From contig WGDG01000230.1 in assembly GCA_015493425.1 (NCBI GenBank), positions 1-9,115 on the forward strand: a stretch of 9,115 bases of DNA, in the 5' to 3' direction. Of the stretch, positions 1 through 6,543 are shown in pieces. How positions within the stretch are numbered: the first letter of the stretch is position 1; each line of letters starts with the position of its first letter. Both the position numbers and the translations under genes were made by a program. The stretch comes from Sulfurovum sp. Its GTDB lineage: Bacteria > Campylobacterota > Campylobacteria > Campylobacterales > Sulfurovaceae. Under the pieces are notes generated by a model, which searched no databases, was not told where the DNA came from, and saw only the letters and a program-made list of their open reading frames with translations.

Positions 1-1357
1 ATCGCGGCATACCGGGGAAGCCTCCCCCGCCCTGCATCTGTTTCATCATGTCCTGCATCTGTTTCATACCGCCCTTGCCTGAGAGCTTCTTTGCCATCTT
101 CGCAGCATTTTTAAACTGCTTGAGTACACGGTTTACCTGCATCTGGTCAAGTCCCGCACCCGCAGCGATACGGCGCTTTCTGGTGTTGTTGAGCAGGTCT
201 GGGTTCTCACGCTCTTTGGGTGTCATGGAGGCTACCATCGCCTTGATCATCCGCACCTCTTCGGAGTTCTCCAGATCCAGATCGCCGATCTGCTTGGCCA
301 TGTTGCCCATCCCCGGGATCATCCCAAGCAGCGACTTCATACTTCCAAGCTTCTTCATCTGCTCCATCTGCTCGAGGAAGTCGTTGAAGTTGAACTGCCC
401 TTTCTTGATCTTCTGCGTCATGCGCTTGGCCTCTTTGGGGTCGATAGCTGCAGCAGCTTTTTCTGCAAGCGACTCGACATCCCCTGCCCCCATCAGACGG
501 CTGACGATACGATCAGAGATGAACTGCTCGAGATCAGGCATCTTTTCGCCCGCACCGATGAAGCGCAGCGGTACACCCACCTGTTGTGTCAGACCAAGTG
601 CGACGCCCCCTTTGGAATCACCGTCAAACTTGGTCAAAATCACACCGGTAATACCGATCTTCTCTTTGAAGGTCTGTGCCGTTCTGACCGCATCCTGTCC
701 GGTCATTGCATCGGCAACATAGAAGAGTTCATCGGGCTGTGCAACCTCTTTGACACGCGCAAGCTCATCCATCAGCTCATCGTCGATCGCAAGACGCCCG
801 GCGGTATCGATCAGTACGACATCATAAAGCTCTTTTTCCGCTTTTTCAAGACCGCGCTTGACGATCTCTTCGGGCTTGGCATTCTCGTCTGCTACCAGAT
901 CCACCTCTATCTGCGACGTGATCTGGCGCAACTGCTCCACCGCTGCCAAACGCTGCAGGTCGGCTGCGACGACAAGTACCTTTTTCTTCTTCTGCTCTTT
1001 GAGGAAGTAGGCAAGTTTTCCTGTCGTTGTCGTTTTACCGGAACCCTGCAGACCGATCATCAGCACCACGGTCGGCGGTTTGGAGGCGAAGGTAAAGCCC
1101 TTTGGTGCACCCTCTATGGTCAGAATGTCAGTCAGCTTGTTCTGCAAAGCACGCAGGAAGTTGTCCTTGCCTACACCGTTCTTCTTGGTCTCAAGCTCTA
1201 CAGAGCTTATGAGATCTTTGACCACCTTGTGATGGACATCGGCTTTGAGAAGCGACTTCTTCAGCTCTGTCGTCGCTTTTTTCAGCGCCTTTTCATCATC
1301 GTGAAAACGGATCTTGCCTATGGCGTTTTTAAAACTGTCTGTCAGTGTATCGAACAT
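1..1357 (-). CDS. ffh: Signal recognition particle protein Ffh (SRP54 GTPase), C-terminal end cut by window edge
   Basis: Ffh binds the signal sequence of nascent membrane proteins and, with 4.5S RNA and FtsY, delivers ribosomes to the inner membrane. The frame opens with ATG at 1357-1355, preceded by an AGGG ribosome site, and stays open for 452 codons to the left edge. The N-terminal helical domain is followed by the P-loop GLQGSGKTTTTGKLA (about residue 100), the segment ADLQRLAAVEQLRQ (about residues 131-145), DTAGR (about 183) and TKFDGDSKGG (about 245). The methionine-rich M domain follows, with MTPKERENPDLL and RKRRIAAGAG (SRP-RNA binding) and a tail rich in Met and Gly (KQMQDMMKQMQGGGG). 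Bacterial Ffh is usually about 440-460 residues, so only a few residues and the stop should be missing. Most bacteria have RPAA where this protein has QRLAA; the QRLAA form is what I recall from Campylobacter and Helicobacter. No frameshift was seen. Confidence 0.97.
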   Translation of the reverse strand, partial: MFDTLTDSFKNAIGKIRFHDDEKALKKATTELKKSLLKADVHHKVVKDLISSVELETKKNGVGKDNFLRALQNKLTDILTIEGAPKGFTFASKPPTVVLMIGLQGSGKTTTTGKLAYFLKEQKKKKVLVVAADLQRLAAVEQLRQITSQIEVDLVADENAKPEEIVKRGLEKAEKELYDVVLIDTAGRLAIDDELMDELARVKEVAQPDELFYVADAMTGQDAVRTAQTFKEKIGITGVILTKFDGDSKGGVALGLTQQVGVPLRFIGAGEKMPDLEQFISDRIVSRLMGAGDVESLAEKAAAAIDPKEAKRMTQKIKKGQFNFNDFLEQMEQMKKLGSMKSLLGMIPGMGNMAKQIGDLDLENSEEVRMIKAMVASMTPKERENPDLLNNTRKRRIAAGAGLDQMQVNRVLKQFKNAAKMAKKLSGKGGMKQMQDMMKQMQGGGGFPGMPR

Positions 1358-1376
1358 AATTTACCCTGCTTTTTAA

Positions 1377-1382
1377 ATTATA
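1377..1382 (-). promoter_or_regulatory. Candidate -10 box for ffh
   Basis: Minus-strand TATAAT lies within the AT-rich run CTATATATAATTTAAA. It would place a transcription start near 1370, about 13 bases before the ffh ATG. No convincing -35 box sits 16-18 bases upstream, which fits the weak -35 usage of Campylobacterota sigma-70 promoters (known for the group, not shown here). The leader would be short but would include the AGGG ribosome site. If real, ffh can be transcribed independently of the rluA-family gene upstream. Confidence 0.4.
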
Positions 1383-1403
1383 TATAGAAAATTGTCGCTT
1401 ACT

Positions 1404-1467
1404 GGTTCGGGGTGATGCGGCGGCTTCGCCGTTTGCACCTGCCAGAGTCGCTGCATCGCCCCGAACC
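1404..1467. repeat. 64-base GC-rich near-palindrome upstream of ffh
   Basis: Arms 1404-1422 and 1449-1467 are inverted copies that match at 17 of 19 positions. The outermost nine bases are GGTTCGGGG on one side and CCCCGAACC on the other. The 26-base centre starts inside a smaller hairpin (CGGC-TTC-GCCG). The element is clearly richer in GC than the AT-rich DNA on either side. It lies between the rluA-family stop and the candidate ffh promoter. No T-run follows it on either strand, so it is a poor intrinsic terminator. It may be a small mobile palindromic repeat (REP or MITE type) or an RNA-stability hairpin; the sequence alone does not decide. Confidence 0.7.
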
Positions 1468-1521
1468 CTCTGCCAACGCAATGATTTGAGACGAATTTTA
1501 CCAAAATATTGCTTTTGGGGA

Positions 1522-2259
1522 CTATTTGTAGCGTGCAATATCTTTTGGCTCTTTGGCTTCGAAAACATAATCGAAAATCTGCATCTTCGCCGAATGCAGC
1601 AAAATACGTTTGCTCTGTGTACGGCTGCCGTACTGTTCATCCCCGACAACAGGGTGGCCTACGTGTGCCAGATGCACACGGATCTGGTGTGTGCGGCCTG
1701 TCGTAATTTCAATATATACCTTCGATTTCTTTCCCTGAACCTCTTCAGGTTTTACCAGTGTATGCGCTTTCTTGCCGCGAATCGGATCAATAAGCGAAAA
1801 GGCTTTTCCTTTTTTGACCGTATGGATGGGCTCATCGATCTCGATAGGCTCATAGACCACCCCTTCAACCCACGCAACATACTCTTTTTTCACCCGTCTG
1901 TTCTTAAACTCGTTGACCGCCTTTTCAATAAAGGCTTCGTTTCGCCCCAGCAGCAGTACGCCCGAGGTCTCACGGTCGAGCCGGTGCAGCAGCTGTGCTC
2001 CATCGATGGCATCCTGAATGTCATAACTGTCCACCTGTGCAGGCTTGTTCACCGCAACGATATCTTCATCTTCATAAAGTATCTCAATATCTTCGGGGTA
2101 TTCGATGCGGAACTTTGTATCTTCGGAAATTTCCGCACGGGCAATTTTAACCTTTTTATCACCCACATAGACCAGTCCTCTGTCAATGAGCTCTTTTGCC
2201 TTGTTGTTCGAAAGCCCTTTTTGTTGAGCCAGTACTTTATACGCTTTATCTCTTGCCAT
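1522..2259 (-). CDS. RluA-family pseudouridine synthase with N-terminal S4-like domain
   Basis: This enzyme isomerises specific uridines in RNA (rRNA or tRNA) to pseudouridine. Residues 1-50 form an S4-like RNA-binding segment. The catalytic domain follows, with DEDIVAVNKPAQV (64-76), the catalytic motif HRLDRETSG (92-100, nucleophile Asp95), KKEYVAWVEG (124-133) and GRTHQIRVHLAH (188-199), then GHPVVGDEQYG. At 245 residues it is shorter than E. coli RluC or RluD but normal for small members of the family. ATG at 2259-2257 directly begins the S4-like segment; the upstream sequence AAAGAGAAT is only a weak ribosome site. The exact target uridine cannot be read from the sequence, so no symbol is given. 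It lies downstream of the DUF167 gene by 51 bases, consistent with co-transcription. Confidence 0.93.
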   Translation of the reverse strand: MARDKAYKVLAQQKGLSNNKAKELIDRGLVYVGDKKVKIARAEISEDTKFRIEYPEDIEILYEDEDIVAVNKPAQVDSYDIQDAIDGAQLLHRLDRETSGVLLLGRNEAFIEKAVNEFKNRRVKKEYVAWVEGVVYEPIEIDEPIHTVKKGKAFSLIDPIRGKKAHTLVKPEEVQGKKSKVYIEITTGRTHQIRVHLAHVGHPVVGDEQYGSRTQSKRILLHSAKMQIFDYVFEAKEPKDIARYK

Positions 2260-2310
2260 TATTCTCTTTCTTTTTTTCTTATGTCATATACAATACCGCT
2301 TATAGCGTTA

Positions 2311-2595
2311 CTACACCGTTTCTCGCCATGCTTCAAATTGCGCTGTCAAAGGGAAAGCGACAATCTTGATCTTGCTGTTCTGCCCGCTTTTAAAGACAAC
2401 CGCACTCTTGGGAACTTTAAAACTTTTAGCAAGGAACTTTGCAAGCTCCTTGTTCGCCGCCCCCTCGACCGCCGGCGCTTTGATGCGCACTTTCACCGCT
2501 TCATCACCGTACAGACCGCAAAATTCGTTCCTGCTTGCTGCAGGCTGTGCCTTGATACGTAAACTTACTTCATTATTATTGATTTCGTAAAACAT
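2311..2595 (-). CDS. DUF167 / YggU-family small protein
   Basis: A 94-residue protein with the DUF167 pattern: SLRIKAQPAASRNEF near the N-terminus, VKVRIKAPAVEGAANKEL (35-52) in the middle, then FLAKSFKVPKSAVVFKSGQNSKIKIV towards the end. The family folds as a small alpha/beta domain and its role is not established. ATG at 2595-2593 has a good ribosome site (GGAAGG, about 6 bases upstream), and the frame begins where family members normally do. It is inserted between waaA and the rluA-family gene. In the Campylobacter and Helicobacter clusters I remember, those two genes are neighbours, so this may be a lineage-specific arrangement (inference). Confidence 0.9.
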   Translation of the reverse strand: MFYEINNNEVSLRIKAQPAASRNEFCGLYGDEAVKVRIKAPAVEGAANKELAKFLAKSFKVPKSAVVFKSGQNSKIKIVAFPLTAQFEAWRETV

Positions 2596-2730
2596 TTTAT
2601 GCCTTCCAATAGTGAAAGGATACCATAAATTTATATTTACCCTTTTTGTCTACTACAGAGTACAATCAAAATCATCGTTGAGAGCCAAACTTTCCACCAG
2701 GGAATATCAACTGTCTGAAAAAAGTGAAAA
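2596..2730 (-). promoter_or_regulatory. 135-base AT-rich spacer, possible promoter for the DUF167-rluA-ffh end
   Basis: This gap between the waaA stop and the DUF167 start is one of the widest in the window. On the minus strand it contains TATAAA (2635-2630) and a nearby TATGGTAT, either of which could be a -10 box about 30-40 bases before the ATG. No clear -35 box was found. No hairpin with a T-run follows waaA, so read-through is also possible. I see no small ORF or RNA gene here. Confidence 0.3.
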
Positions 2731-3900
2731 CTAAAGCAGTCCTTCAAGCTCTTTTACAATTGGAGTAAGGTCAGTACGCCAGCGTAAATTTGCAGGTTTG
2801 ATCTGTGCATACTGCAACAGCCTTTTAGGAAGATCTTCAGATTCAACAACAGTAATCCCCTCCACTGCCTCAAAGATGTCCTTCTGGTTAAAATAATGAG
2901 GTCCGGAAAGGATACGGCAGCCAAACTGCGCTGCCTCTGCAGCGTTATGCCCGCCTACAGGCACAAAGGCACCTCCCAGTATGACAATATCACTTATGGC
3001 ATAGATGTTGACCAGTTCGCCCAGTGCATCCACGAGCGTGACGGTGCTTTCAAAATCTTCACGCTGTGAATAGCGGTGCCAGCATATACCTCTCTTGGCG
3101 GCAAAGGCTTCGACAAACTGTGCAGCTTCATCGAAACGCTCCGGATGGCGCGGTACCACCGCCAGTTTCGCTTTAGGGTGCTCCTGCAAAAACATGTCAA
3201 ATGCATCCAGCACTGTCTCCTCTTCTCCCCTGTGCGTACTTGCGGCACAAAGCAGCAAACCCTCCGGTTTGGCAAGCGTTTTTGTAGGCTGTGGAAGTGC
3301 AGCAAGCTTGATGTTCCCCGTAACCGTTACGTTCTTCGCACCAAGATGCTCGAGGCGTGCCTTGTCTTTGGGTGTCTGGGCATAGACTGCATCAACATAT
3401 CGGAATATCTGCCGGTAAAGCCATGCCATTTTGAGGTACTTTGGAAAGGAGCGGTCACTCATACGCGCATTGATCAGCAGTGTATGCGCCCCGCGACGTT
3501 TTGCCAGGGCAAAGAGCAGATACCAGAATTCCGCCTCCATCACCACCAGTGTCTTCTGCGGCCGCAGCCAGCCAAAGAGCAGCGGTTCGAATGGCAGATA
3601 GCGGCTCTCATCCGTATAGGTGTCGATAACACTTTTACCCGTCTGTGTGGTCGTGCTCATTCTCAACACCTTTTTGGGCAGCATCTCCACCAGCGGTGCA
3701 ATAGCTTTGGCCTCTCCGAAACTGCATGAATGGAACCAGATACCGCCGGGGCTTAAAGGCGGATTTTTCCATAGAAAAAAACGTGCCGGGATGGATTGTC
3801 TGTATTTTGTTTTAAATGAAAAGAGAAAAAGAAAGGGAAGTGCAACGATATAAGGGAGAATGGAAACAAGGGAATAAAAGAAAAAAAAGAGTCTATTCAC
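2731..3900 (-). CDS. waaA: 3-deoxy-D-manno-octulosonic acid (Kdo) transferase WaaA
   Basis: WaaA (KdtA, glycosyltransferase family 30) transfers Kdo from CMP-Kdo to the lipid A precursor at the cytoplasmic face of the inner membrane. The 389-residue protein has a hydrophobic anchor at residues 4-28. The N-terminal Rossmann domain contains FGEAKA (61-66, with the Glu63 expected as catalytic base) and MEAEFW (121-126). The C-terminal CMP-Kdo domain contains the PRHPER motif (250-255) and GGAFVPVGGHNAAEAAQFG (309-327). Start: GTG at 3900-3898, with a GGGGG ribosome site about 6 bases upstream. It gives the usual anchor directly at the N-terminus, so I accept the non-ATG start. It follows the zinc-ribbon gene after 66 bases that contain a hairpin and a heptamer array. 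Whether it adds one or two Kdo residues cannot be told. Confidence 0.95.
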   Translation of the reverse strand: MNRLFFFFYSLVSILPYIVALPFLFLFSFKTKYRQSIPARFFLWKNPPLSPGGIWFHSCSFGEAKAIAPLVEMLPKKVLRMSTTTQTGKSVIDTYTDESRYLPFEPLLFGWLRPQKTLVVMEAEFWYLLFALAKRRGAHTLLINARMSDRSFPKYLKMAWLYRQIFRYVDAVYAQTPKDKARLEHLGAKNVTVTGNIKLAALPQPTKTLAKPEGLLLCAASTHRGEEETVLDAFDMFLQEHPKAKLAVVPRHPERFDEAAQFVEAFAAKRGICWHRYSQREDFESTVTLVDALGELVNIYAISDIVILGGAFVPVGGHNAAEAAQFGCRILSGPHYFNQKDIFEAVEGITVVESEDLPKRLLQYAQIKPANLRWRTDLTPIVKELEGLL

Positions 3901-3914
3901 ACTGCCCCCAACTA

Positions 3915-3929
3915 GAGGGCGAAGCCCCC
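3915..3929 (-). terminator. GC hairpin between the zinc-ribbon gene and waaA
   Basis: A 6-bp stem (3915-3920 with 3924-3929, one G-U pair on the minus strand) closes a three-base loop; the core on the plus strand is GCGAAGC. It lies after the zinc-ribbon stop and 14 bases before the waaA GTG. There is no downstream T-run, so efficient intrinsic termination is unlikely. It may act as an RNA-processing or stability hairpin, or affect access to the waaA ribosome site, which begins a few bases downstream. Confidence 0.35.
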
Positions 3930-3930
3930 G

Positions 3931-3958
3931 TCTGAACGCTCAACGTTAAACGCTAAAC
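3931..3958 (-). repeat. Four-copy degenerate 7-base tandem repeat
   Basis: On the minus strand the units read GTTTAGC, GTTTAAC, GTTGAGC, GTTCAGA, with no gaps, giving the consensus GTTNARC. The array begins 8 bases after the zinc-ribbon stop codon and runs straight into the GC hairpin at 3915-3929. Each unit differs from its neighbour, so this is an old or selected array and not fresh slippage. Confidence 0.7.
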
Positions 3959-3966
3959 ACTTCTTG

Positions 3967-4686
3967 TTACGCCTCTTCTGTAACACTCTCAATATAGAGA
4001 ATTCTGCCGCAATGCGGGCAGTTGACAATTTCATCTGCCTTGATGACTTCTGAATAGGTTTTGTCATTGAGTTTCATATAACAGCCGTAGCACGCCTGCT
4101 TCTTAACGGGAACAACTGCTGTATTGCCTGCCCATACACGGATTTTTTCATAAAAAGAAAGTACTTTCTGCTCGATGTTCCGGCTAAGCTCCTGACGTTT
4201 GGTGAAGAGTTCCGCTTTGGAAGCTTCAATGGCTTCTTTTTCCGCAGAAACTTCTTTATTGACCTCATCGAATGTCGCCTGAAGTTCGGCAAATTTCGCC
4301 TCTTCTTCTTTGGCAAGTTCACGCTTGGTCTCGTTGATGCCCTGAAGTCTTTCAATCTCTTCGTTGGCGAATGTCAGCTTCTCTTTGGCAATCTCTTCTT
4401 CAAGCTGCAGTGCTTTCATCTCTTTCTCTGTAGAGATCTCTTTGGCTTTTTTCGCATTGTCCGCGAGCTGATCGTTAAGTACTTTGATCTGCTCTTCAAA
4501 AGCTTTGATCTTTTCTTCGTTCTCTTCAATTTCTCTGTTAAGCTTGTTCAGCTCTGCCTGTACTGCATCGATTTTACGCTGTACTTTGGCAATTTTTTTA
4601 TCCGCCGCTTCGATCTGCGGGTTGTAACTGTCGATAGCTTTGTCAATGTTTGAAAGCTCTATCAGCTCTTTAAGATGTTTGTTCAA
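3967..4686 (-). CDS. Coiled-coil protein with C-terminal C4 zinc ribbon (HP0958/CdsZ-like)
   Basis: Residues 1-180 are almost wholly charged helical heptads (rich in K, E, A, L, I), predicting a long antiparallel coiled coil. The C-terminal zinc ribbon has ligands Cys199, Cys202, Cys223 and Cys226 (CYGC and CPHCGRILYI). This is the DUF164/C4-type zinc-ribbon family. Its H. pylori member HP0958 (FlgZ) binds the sigma-54 factor RpoN and flaA mRNA and is needed for flagella; a similar role here is inference. Length is 239 residues, against about 254 for HP0958. The only sensible start is TTG at 4686-4684, because the frame is stopped two codons upstream. An AAGGAT ribosome site precedes it. The start overlaps the stop of the Nif3-like gene (TTGA), implying translational coupling. 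Confidence 0.92.
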   Translation of the reverse strand: MNKHLKELIELSNIDKAIDSYNPQIEAADKKIAKVQRKIDAVQAELNKLNREIEENEEKIKAFEEQIKVLNDQLADNAKKAKEISTEKEMKALQLEEEIAKEKLTFANEEIERLQGINETKRELAKEEEAKFAELQATFDEVNKEVSAEKEAIEASKAELFTKRQELSRNIEQKVLSFYEKIRVWAGNTAVVPVKKQACYGCYMKLNDKTYSEVIKADEIVNCPHCGRILYIESVTEEA

Positions 4687-5435
4687 TCTCTATCCTTTAA
4701 GGTTTTGAGGGGTGTTTCAAAATGAAACGGATTTTTAGAATTCGCAATTATAGCCAAAATTGGTAAAACTTTCAATTCTTCGGCCATAATCTCCGCGAAA
4801 AAGCGCTCACTCTCATAGTGTCCCACATCGACCATCATCAGTCCCAGACTCTCTGCCTTCATCGCATCGTGGTACTTGATGTCCCCGGTCAGGAAACAGT
4901 CTGCCTCCACTTCATCCATCAGCGAAGCCCCTGCGCCGGTGCAGAGTGCAATACTCTCGACCTTCTCTTTGGGTGCTACGCTTTTAATACATGCCAGTCC
5001 TAATCTCTCCTGAAGGTGACGATAAAGCGCCTCTTTGCTCCACTCTGTACTTGTGTAACACAAAAAAGGCTCCTGACGTTCCAGCTCAAACCCGAGTACC
5101 TTTTCAAACACATAGCGGTTCAGGTGTGTCTGGTCGAAATTGGTATGCATTGCAATAAGTGACTGACGTTTGAGAATAAGTTTTTCAATGAGGTTGGCAG
5201 GATAAGCTGCGAAATCAAGTTCAGAGAGCTTTCCGAAGATGAGCGGATGATGCACGATAAAAAGTGTTCCCTCATCGGCTTCATCGATCATCGATTCATC
5301 AATATCAAGCGAGACAACAATTTGTGACACCTCTCGGCGCAAATCCCCGACAATCAATCCGGAGTTGTCCCACTTCTCCTGAAGTTCGAAGGGAGAGAGT
5401 TGATCTAAAAAATCATATACCTCTTGCAATATCAT
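4683..5435 (-). CDS. Nif3/YbgI-like dinuclear metal centre protein
   Basis: A 250-residue member of the Nif3-like family (hexameric ring proteins with two metal ions per subunit, sometimes labelled GTP cyclohydrolase 1 type 2 homologue). Metal ligands are visible at the expected places: His62-His63 in VHHPLIFG, Asp101 in HTNFDQTHLN, and His206 and Glu210 in DVGHYESE. The motif GDIKYHDA (184-191) is also typical. The biochemical role of the family is not settled. ATG at 5435-5433 places QEKWDNSGLIVG at residues 18-30, as in homologues; the ribosome site (AAGAG) is weak. The last four bases overlap the start of the zinc-ribbon gene, and the two are also neighbours in Helicobacter and Campylobacter as I recall. 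Confidence 0.93.
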   Translation of the reverse strand: MILQEVYDFLDQLSPFELQEKWDNSGLIVGDLRREVSQIVVSLDIDESMIDEADEGTLFIVHHPLIFGKLSELDFAAYPANLIEKLILKRQSLIAMHTNFDQTHLNRYVFEKVLGFELERQEPFLCYTSTEWSKEALYRHLQERLGLACIKSVAPKEKVESIALCTGAGASLMDEVEADCFLTGDIKYHDAMKAESLGLMMVDVGHYESERFFAEIMAEELKVLPILAIIANSKNPFHFETPLKTLKDRD

Positions 5436-5457
5436 CTTAGCTTCTCTTTTTTATCAC

Positions 5458-5550
5458 TGTAGGGTGCGTAAACACACACCTTTTATATATTTTGATTGTA
5501 TACATTCTTTTTGCAAAATGGTTTGAAGGTGCGTGTTTACGCACCCTACA
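5458..5550. repeat. Inverted pair of GTAG-headed REP palindromes (BIME-like)
   Basis: Arms 5458-5480 and 5528-5550 are inverted copies that match at 22 of 23 positions. Each arm, read inwards, has a GTAG head followed by its own small hairpin: GGTGCGT, loop AAAC, ACGCACC (right arm perfect; left arm has ACACACC). The 47-base spacer is about 80% A+T. This is the layout of bacterial interspersed mosaic elements made of two REP units; the GTAG head is the mark of REPs mobilised by RAYT (TnpA-REP, Y1-HUH) proteins. It fills the gap between the glyQ stop and the Nif3-like start. The spacer may also supply a promoter for the latter (minus-strand TATATAAAA and GTATACAAT), which is inference. No RAYT gene is in the window. 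Confidence 0.8.
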
Positions 5551-5574
5551 TGTAGTTCATCATTACAAAAATAT

Positions 5575-6474
5575 TTAGGATTTCCCTTTTACCCTTGCGT
5601 TCCGTTCCTCTTCCTGCGCCTTGTAAAGCTGTGCACACCCGATGGCAAGTTCACGCACTTTAAGAATATAATTCTGGCGCTGTGCCTGGGAGATCGCTTT
5701 TCTGGCATCGAGTACGTTAAAGGCATGTGAGGCTTTCATACACTCGTCATACGCCGGAAGCGGCAGTCCCTTCTCAAGACATAGACGGCACTCATCGCTG
5801 GCATCATCGAAATGTCTGAAGAGCTTCTCTACCGTCGCCACTTCAAAGTGGTATTTTGAGAACTCATACTCGCTCTCTTTGTGTACATCGGCGTAGGTAG
5901 TCACATCATCACCGTTGCGGTTCCAGACAATGTCAAAGACACTCTCAACCCCTTGCAGGTACATCGCCAGACGCTCCGTACCGTAGGTGATCTCGACCGC
6001 TACAGGATCGCAGGCAATGCCCCCTACCTGCTGGAAGTAGGTAAACTGCGTTACCTCCATCCCGTCAAGCCACACTTCCCAGCCAAGCCCCCAGGCACCC
6101 AGTGTGGGTGATTCCCAGTTATCCTCGACAAAACGGATGTCATGCTCCTGAAGATTCAGCCCCAGATACTCCAAAGATTTCAGGTAAAGCTCCTGAATAT
6201 TATCCGGACTCGGCTTGATGAGTGCCTGAAACTGGTAATAAGCGCCCAGTCTGTTAGGGTTCTCTCCGTAACGCCCGTCTGTTGGACGGCGGCTTGGTGC
6301 CACATACGCCGTACTCCATGGCTTGGAGTCAAGGCTTCGAAGCAACGTAGCCGGATGGAACGTCCCCGCCCCTGCCGGAATGTCGTAAGGCTGGACGATA
6401 TTGCACCCTTGCTCTGCCCAAAATTGCTGAAGTTTCAGCAGCAGTTCACTAAACGTAATTGCATTATTGTTCAT
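5575..6474 (-). CDS. glyQ: Glycyl-tRNA synthetase alpha subunit
   Basis: GlyQ is the class II catalytic subunit of the tetrameric (alpha2-beta2) glycyl-tRNA synthetase, which charges tRNA-Gly. The 299-residue length is standard. Diagnostic stretches are FWAEQGCNIVQPYDIPAGAG (18-37), TFHPATLLRSL, AYVAPSRRPTDGRYGENPNR, FVEDNWESPTLGAWGLGWEVW and GMEVTQFTYFQQVGG. ATG at 6474-6472 is followed by NNNAITFSELLLKLQQFW, the normal beginning; the upstream sequence is AGAGAGAGAC, a modest ribosome site. The beta-subunit gene glyS is not adjacent in this window and must be elsewhere if the enzyme is functional. The stop TAA is 24 bases before the REP pair. Confidence 0.97.
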   Translation of the reverse strand: MNNNAITFSELLLKLQQFWAEQGCNIVQPYDIPAGAGTFHPATLLRSLDSKPWSTAYVAPSRRPTDGRYGENPNRLGAYYQFQALIKPSPDNIQELYLKSLEYLGLNLQEHDIRFVEDNWESPTLGAWGLGWEVWLDGMEVTQFTYFQQVGGIACDPVAVEITYGTERLAMYLQGVESVFDIVWNRNGDDVTTYADVHKESEYEFSKYHFEVATVEKLFRHFDDASDECRLCLEKGLPLPAYDECMKASHAFNVLDARKAISQAQRQNYILKVRELAIGCAQLYKAQEEERNARVKGKS

Positions 6475-6499
6475 GTCTCTCTCTTTTTATATAAAATCA

Positions 6500-6520
6500 A
6501 AGCGGAGCCACGCACCGCTT
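6500..6520 (-). terminator. Weak hairpin between purE and glyQ
   Basis: AAGCGG (6500-6505) pairs with CCGCTT (6515-6520) around a nine-base loop. On the minus strand the stem is followed by TGATTTTATAT, an interrupted T-rich stretch. This could be a weak intrinsic terminator or attenuator after purE, just ahead of glyQ. The stem is short and the T-run broken, so confidence is low. Confidence 0.3.
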
Positions 6521-6522
6521 AC

Positions 6523-6543
6523 CTAAACTATTCACTCTTCACT
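6523..6543 (-). repeat. Three-copy degenerate 7-base repeat after purE
   Basis: Minus-strand units are AGTGAAG, AGTGAAT, AGTTTAG, contiguous. The first overlaps the purE TAG stop codon (6544-6542), and the array runs towards the weak hairpin at 6500-6520. With only three units this could be chance, but the position resembles the four-unit array after the zinc-ribbon gene. Confidence 0.45.

Noticed and set aside
48..1387. Two long plus-strand frames opposite ffh (48-722 and 584-1387)
   Set aside because: The minus strand encodes an intact Ffh with all GTPase motifs over the same stretch, so these are antisense shadows.
1404..1467. Possible 4.5S (SRP) RNA gene next to ffh
   Set aside because: The palindrome lacks the conserved GGAAG/AGCAG internal loop and GGTCAGG-type sequence of SRP RNA on either strand.
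1329..1649. A 106-codon minus-strand frame across the rluA-ffh gap
   Set aside because: It overlaps the ends of both neighbours in another frame, has no ribosome site or family pattern, and runs through the palindrome.
1486..2562. A 358-codon plus-strand open frame opposite the rluA-family and DUF167 genes
   Set aside because: Its translation resembles no family I know and has low-complexity Phe/Leu/Arg content. It lies fully antisense to two genes with clear family motifs and spans their intergenic gap; it is a shadow frame.
3076..3729. A 217-codon plus-strand frame opposite waaA
   Set aside because: Antisense to the intact Kdo transferase and without recognisable motifs.
5458..5550. Intrinsic terminator after glyQ
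   Set aside because: Neither palindrome is followed by a T-run on the minus strand, and the 22/23 inverted arms with GTAG heads fit a REP pair better.
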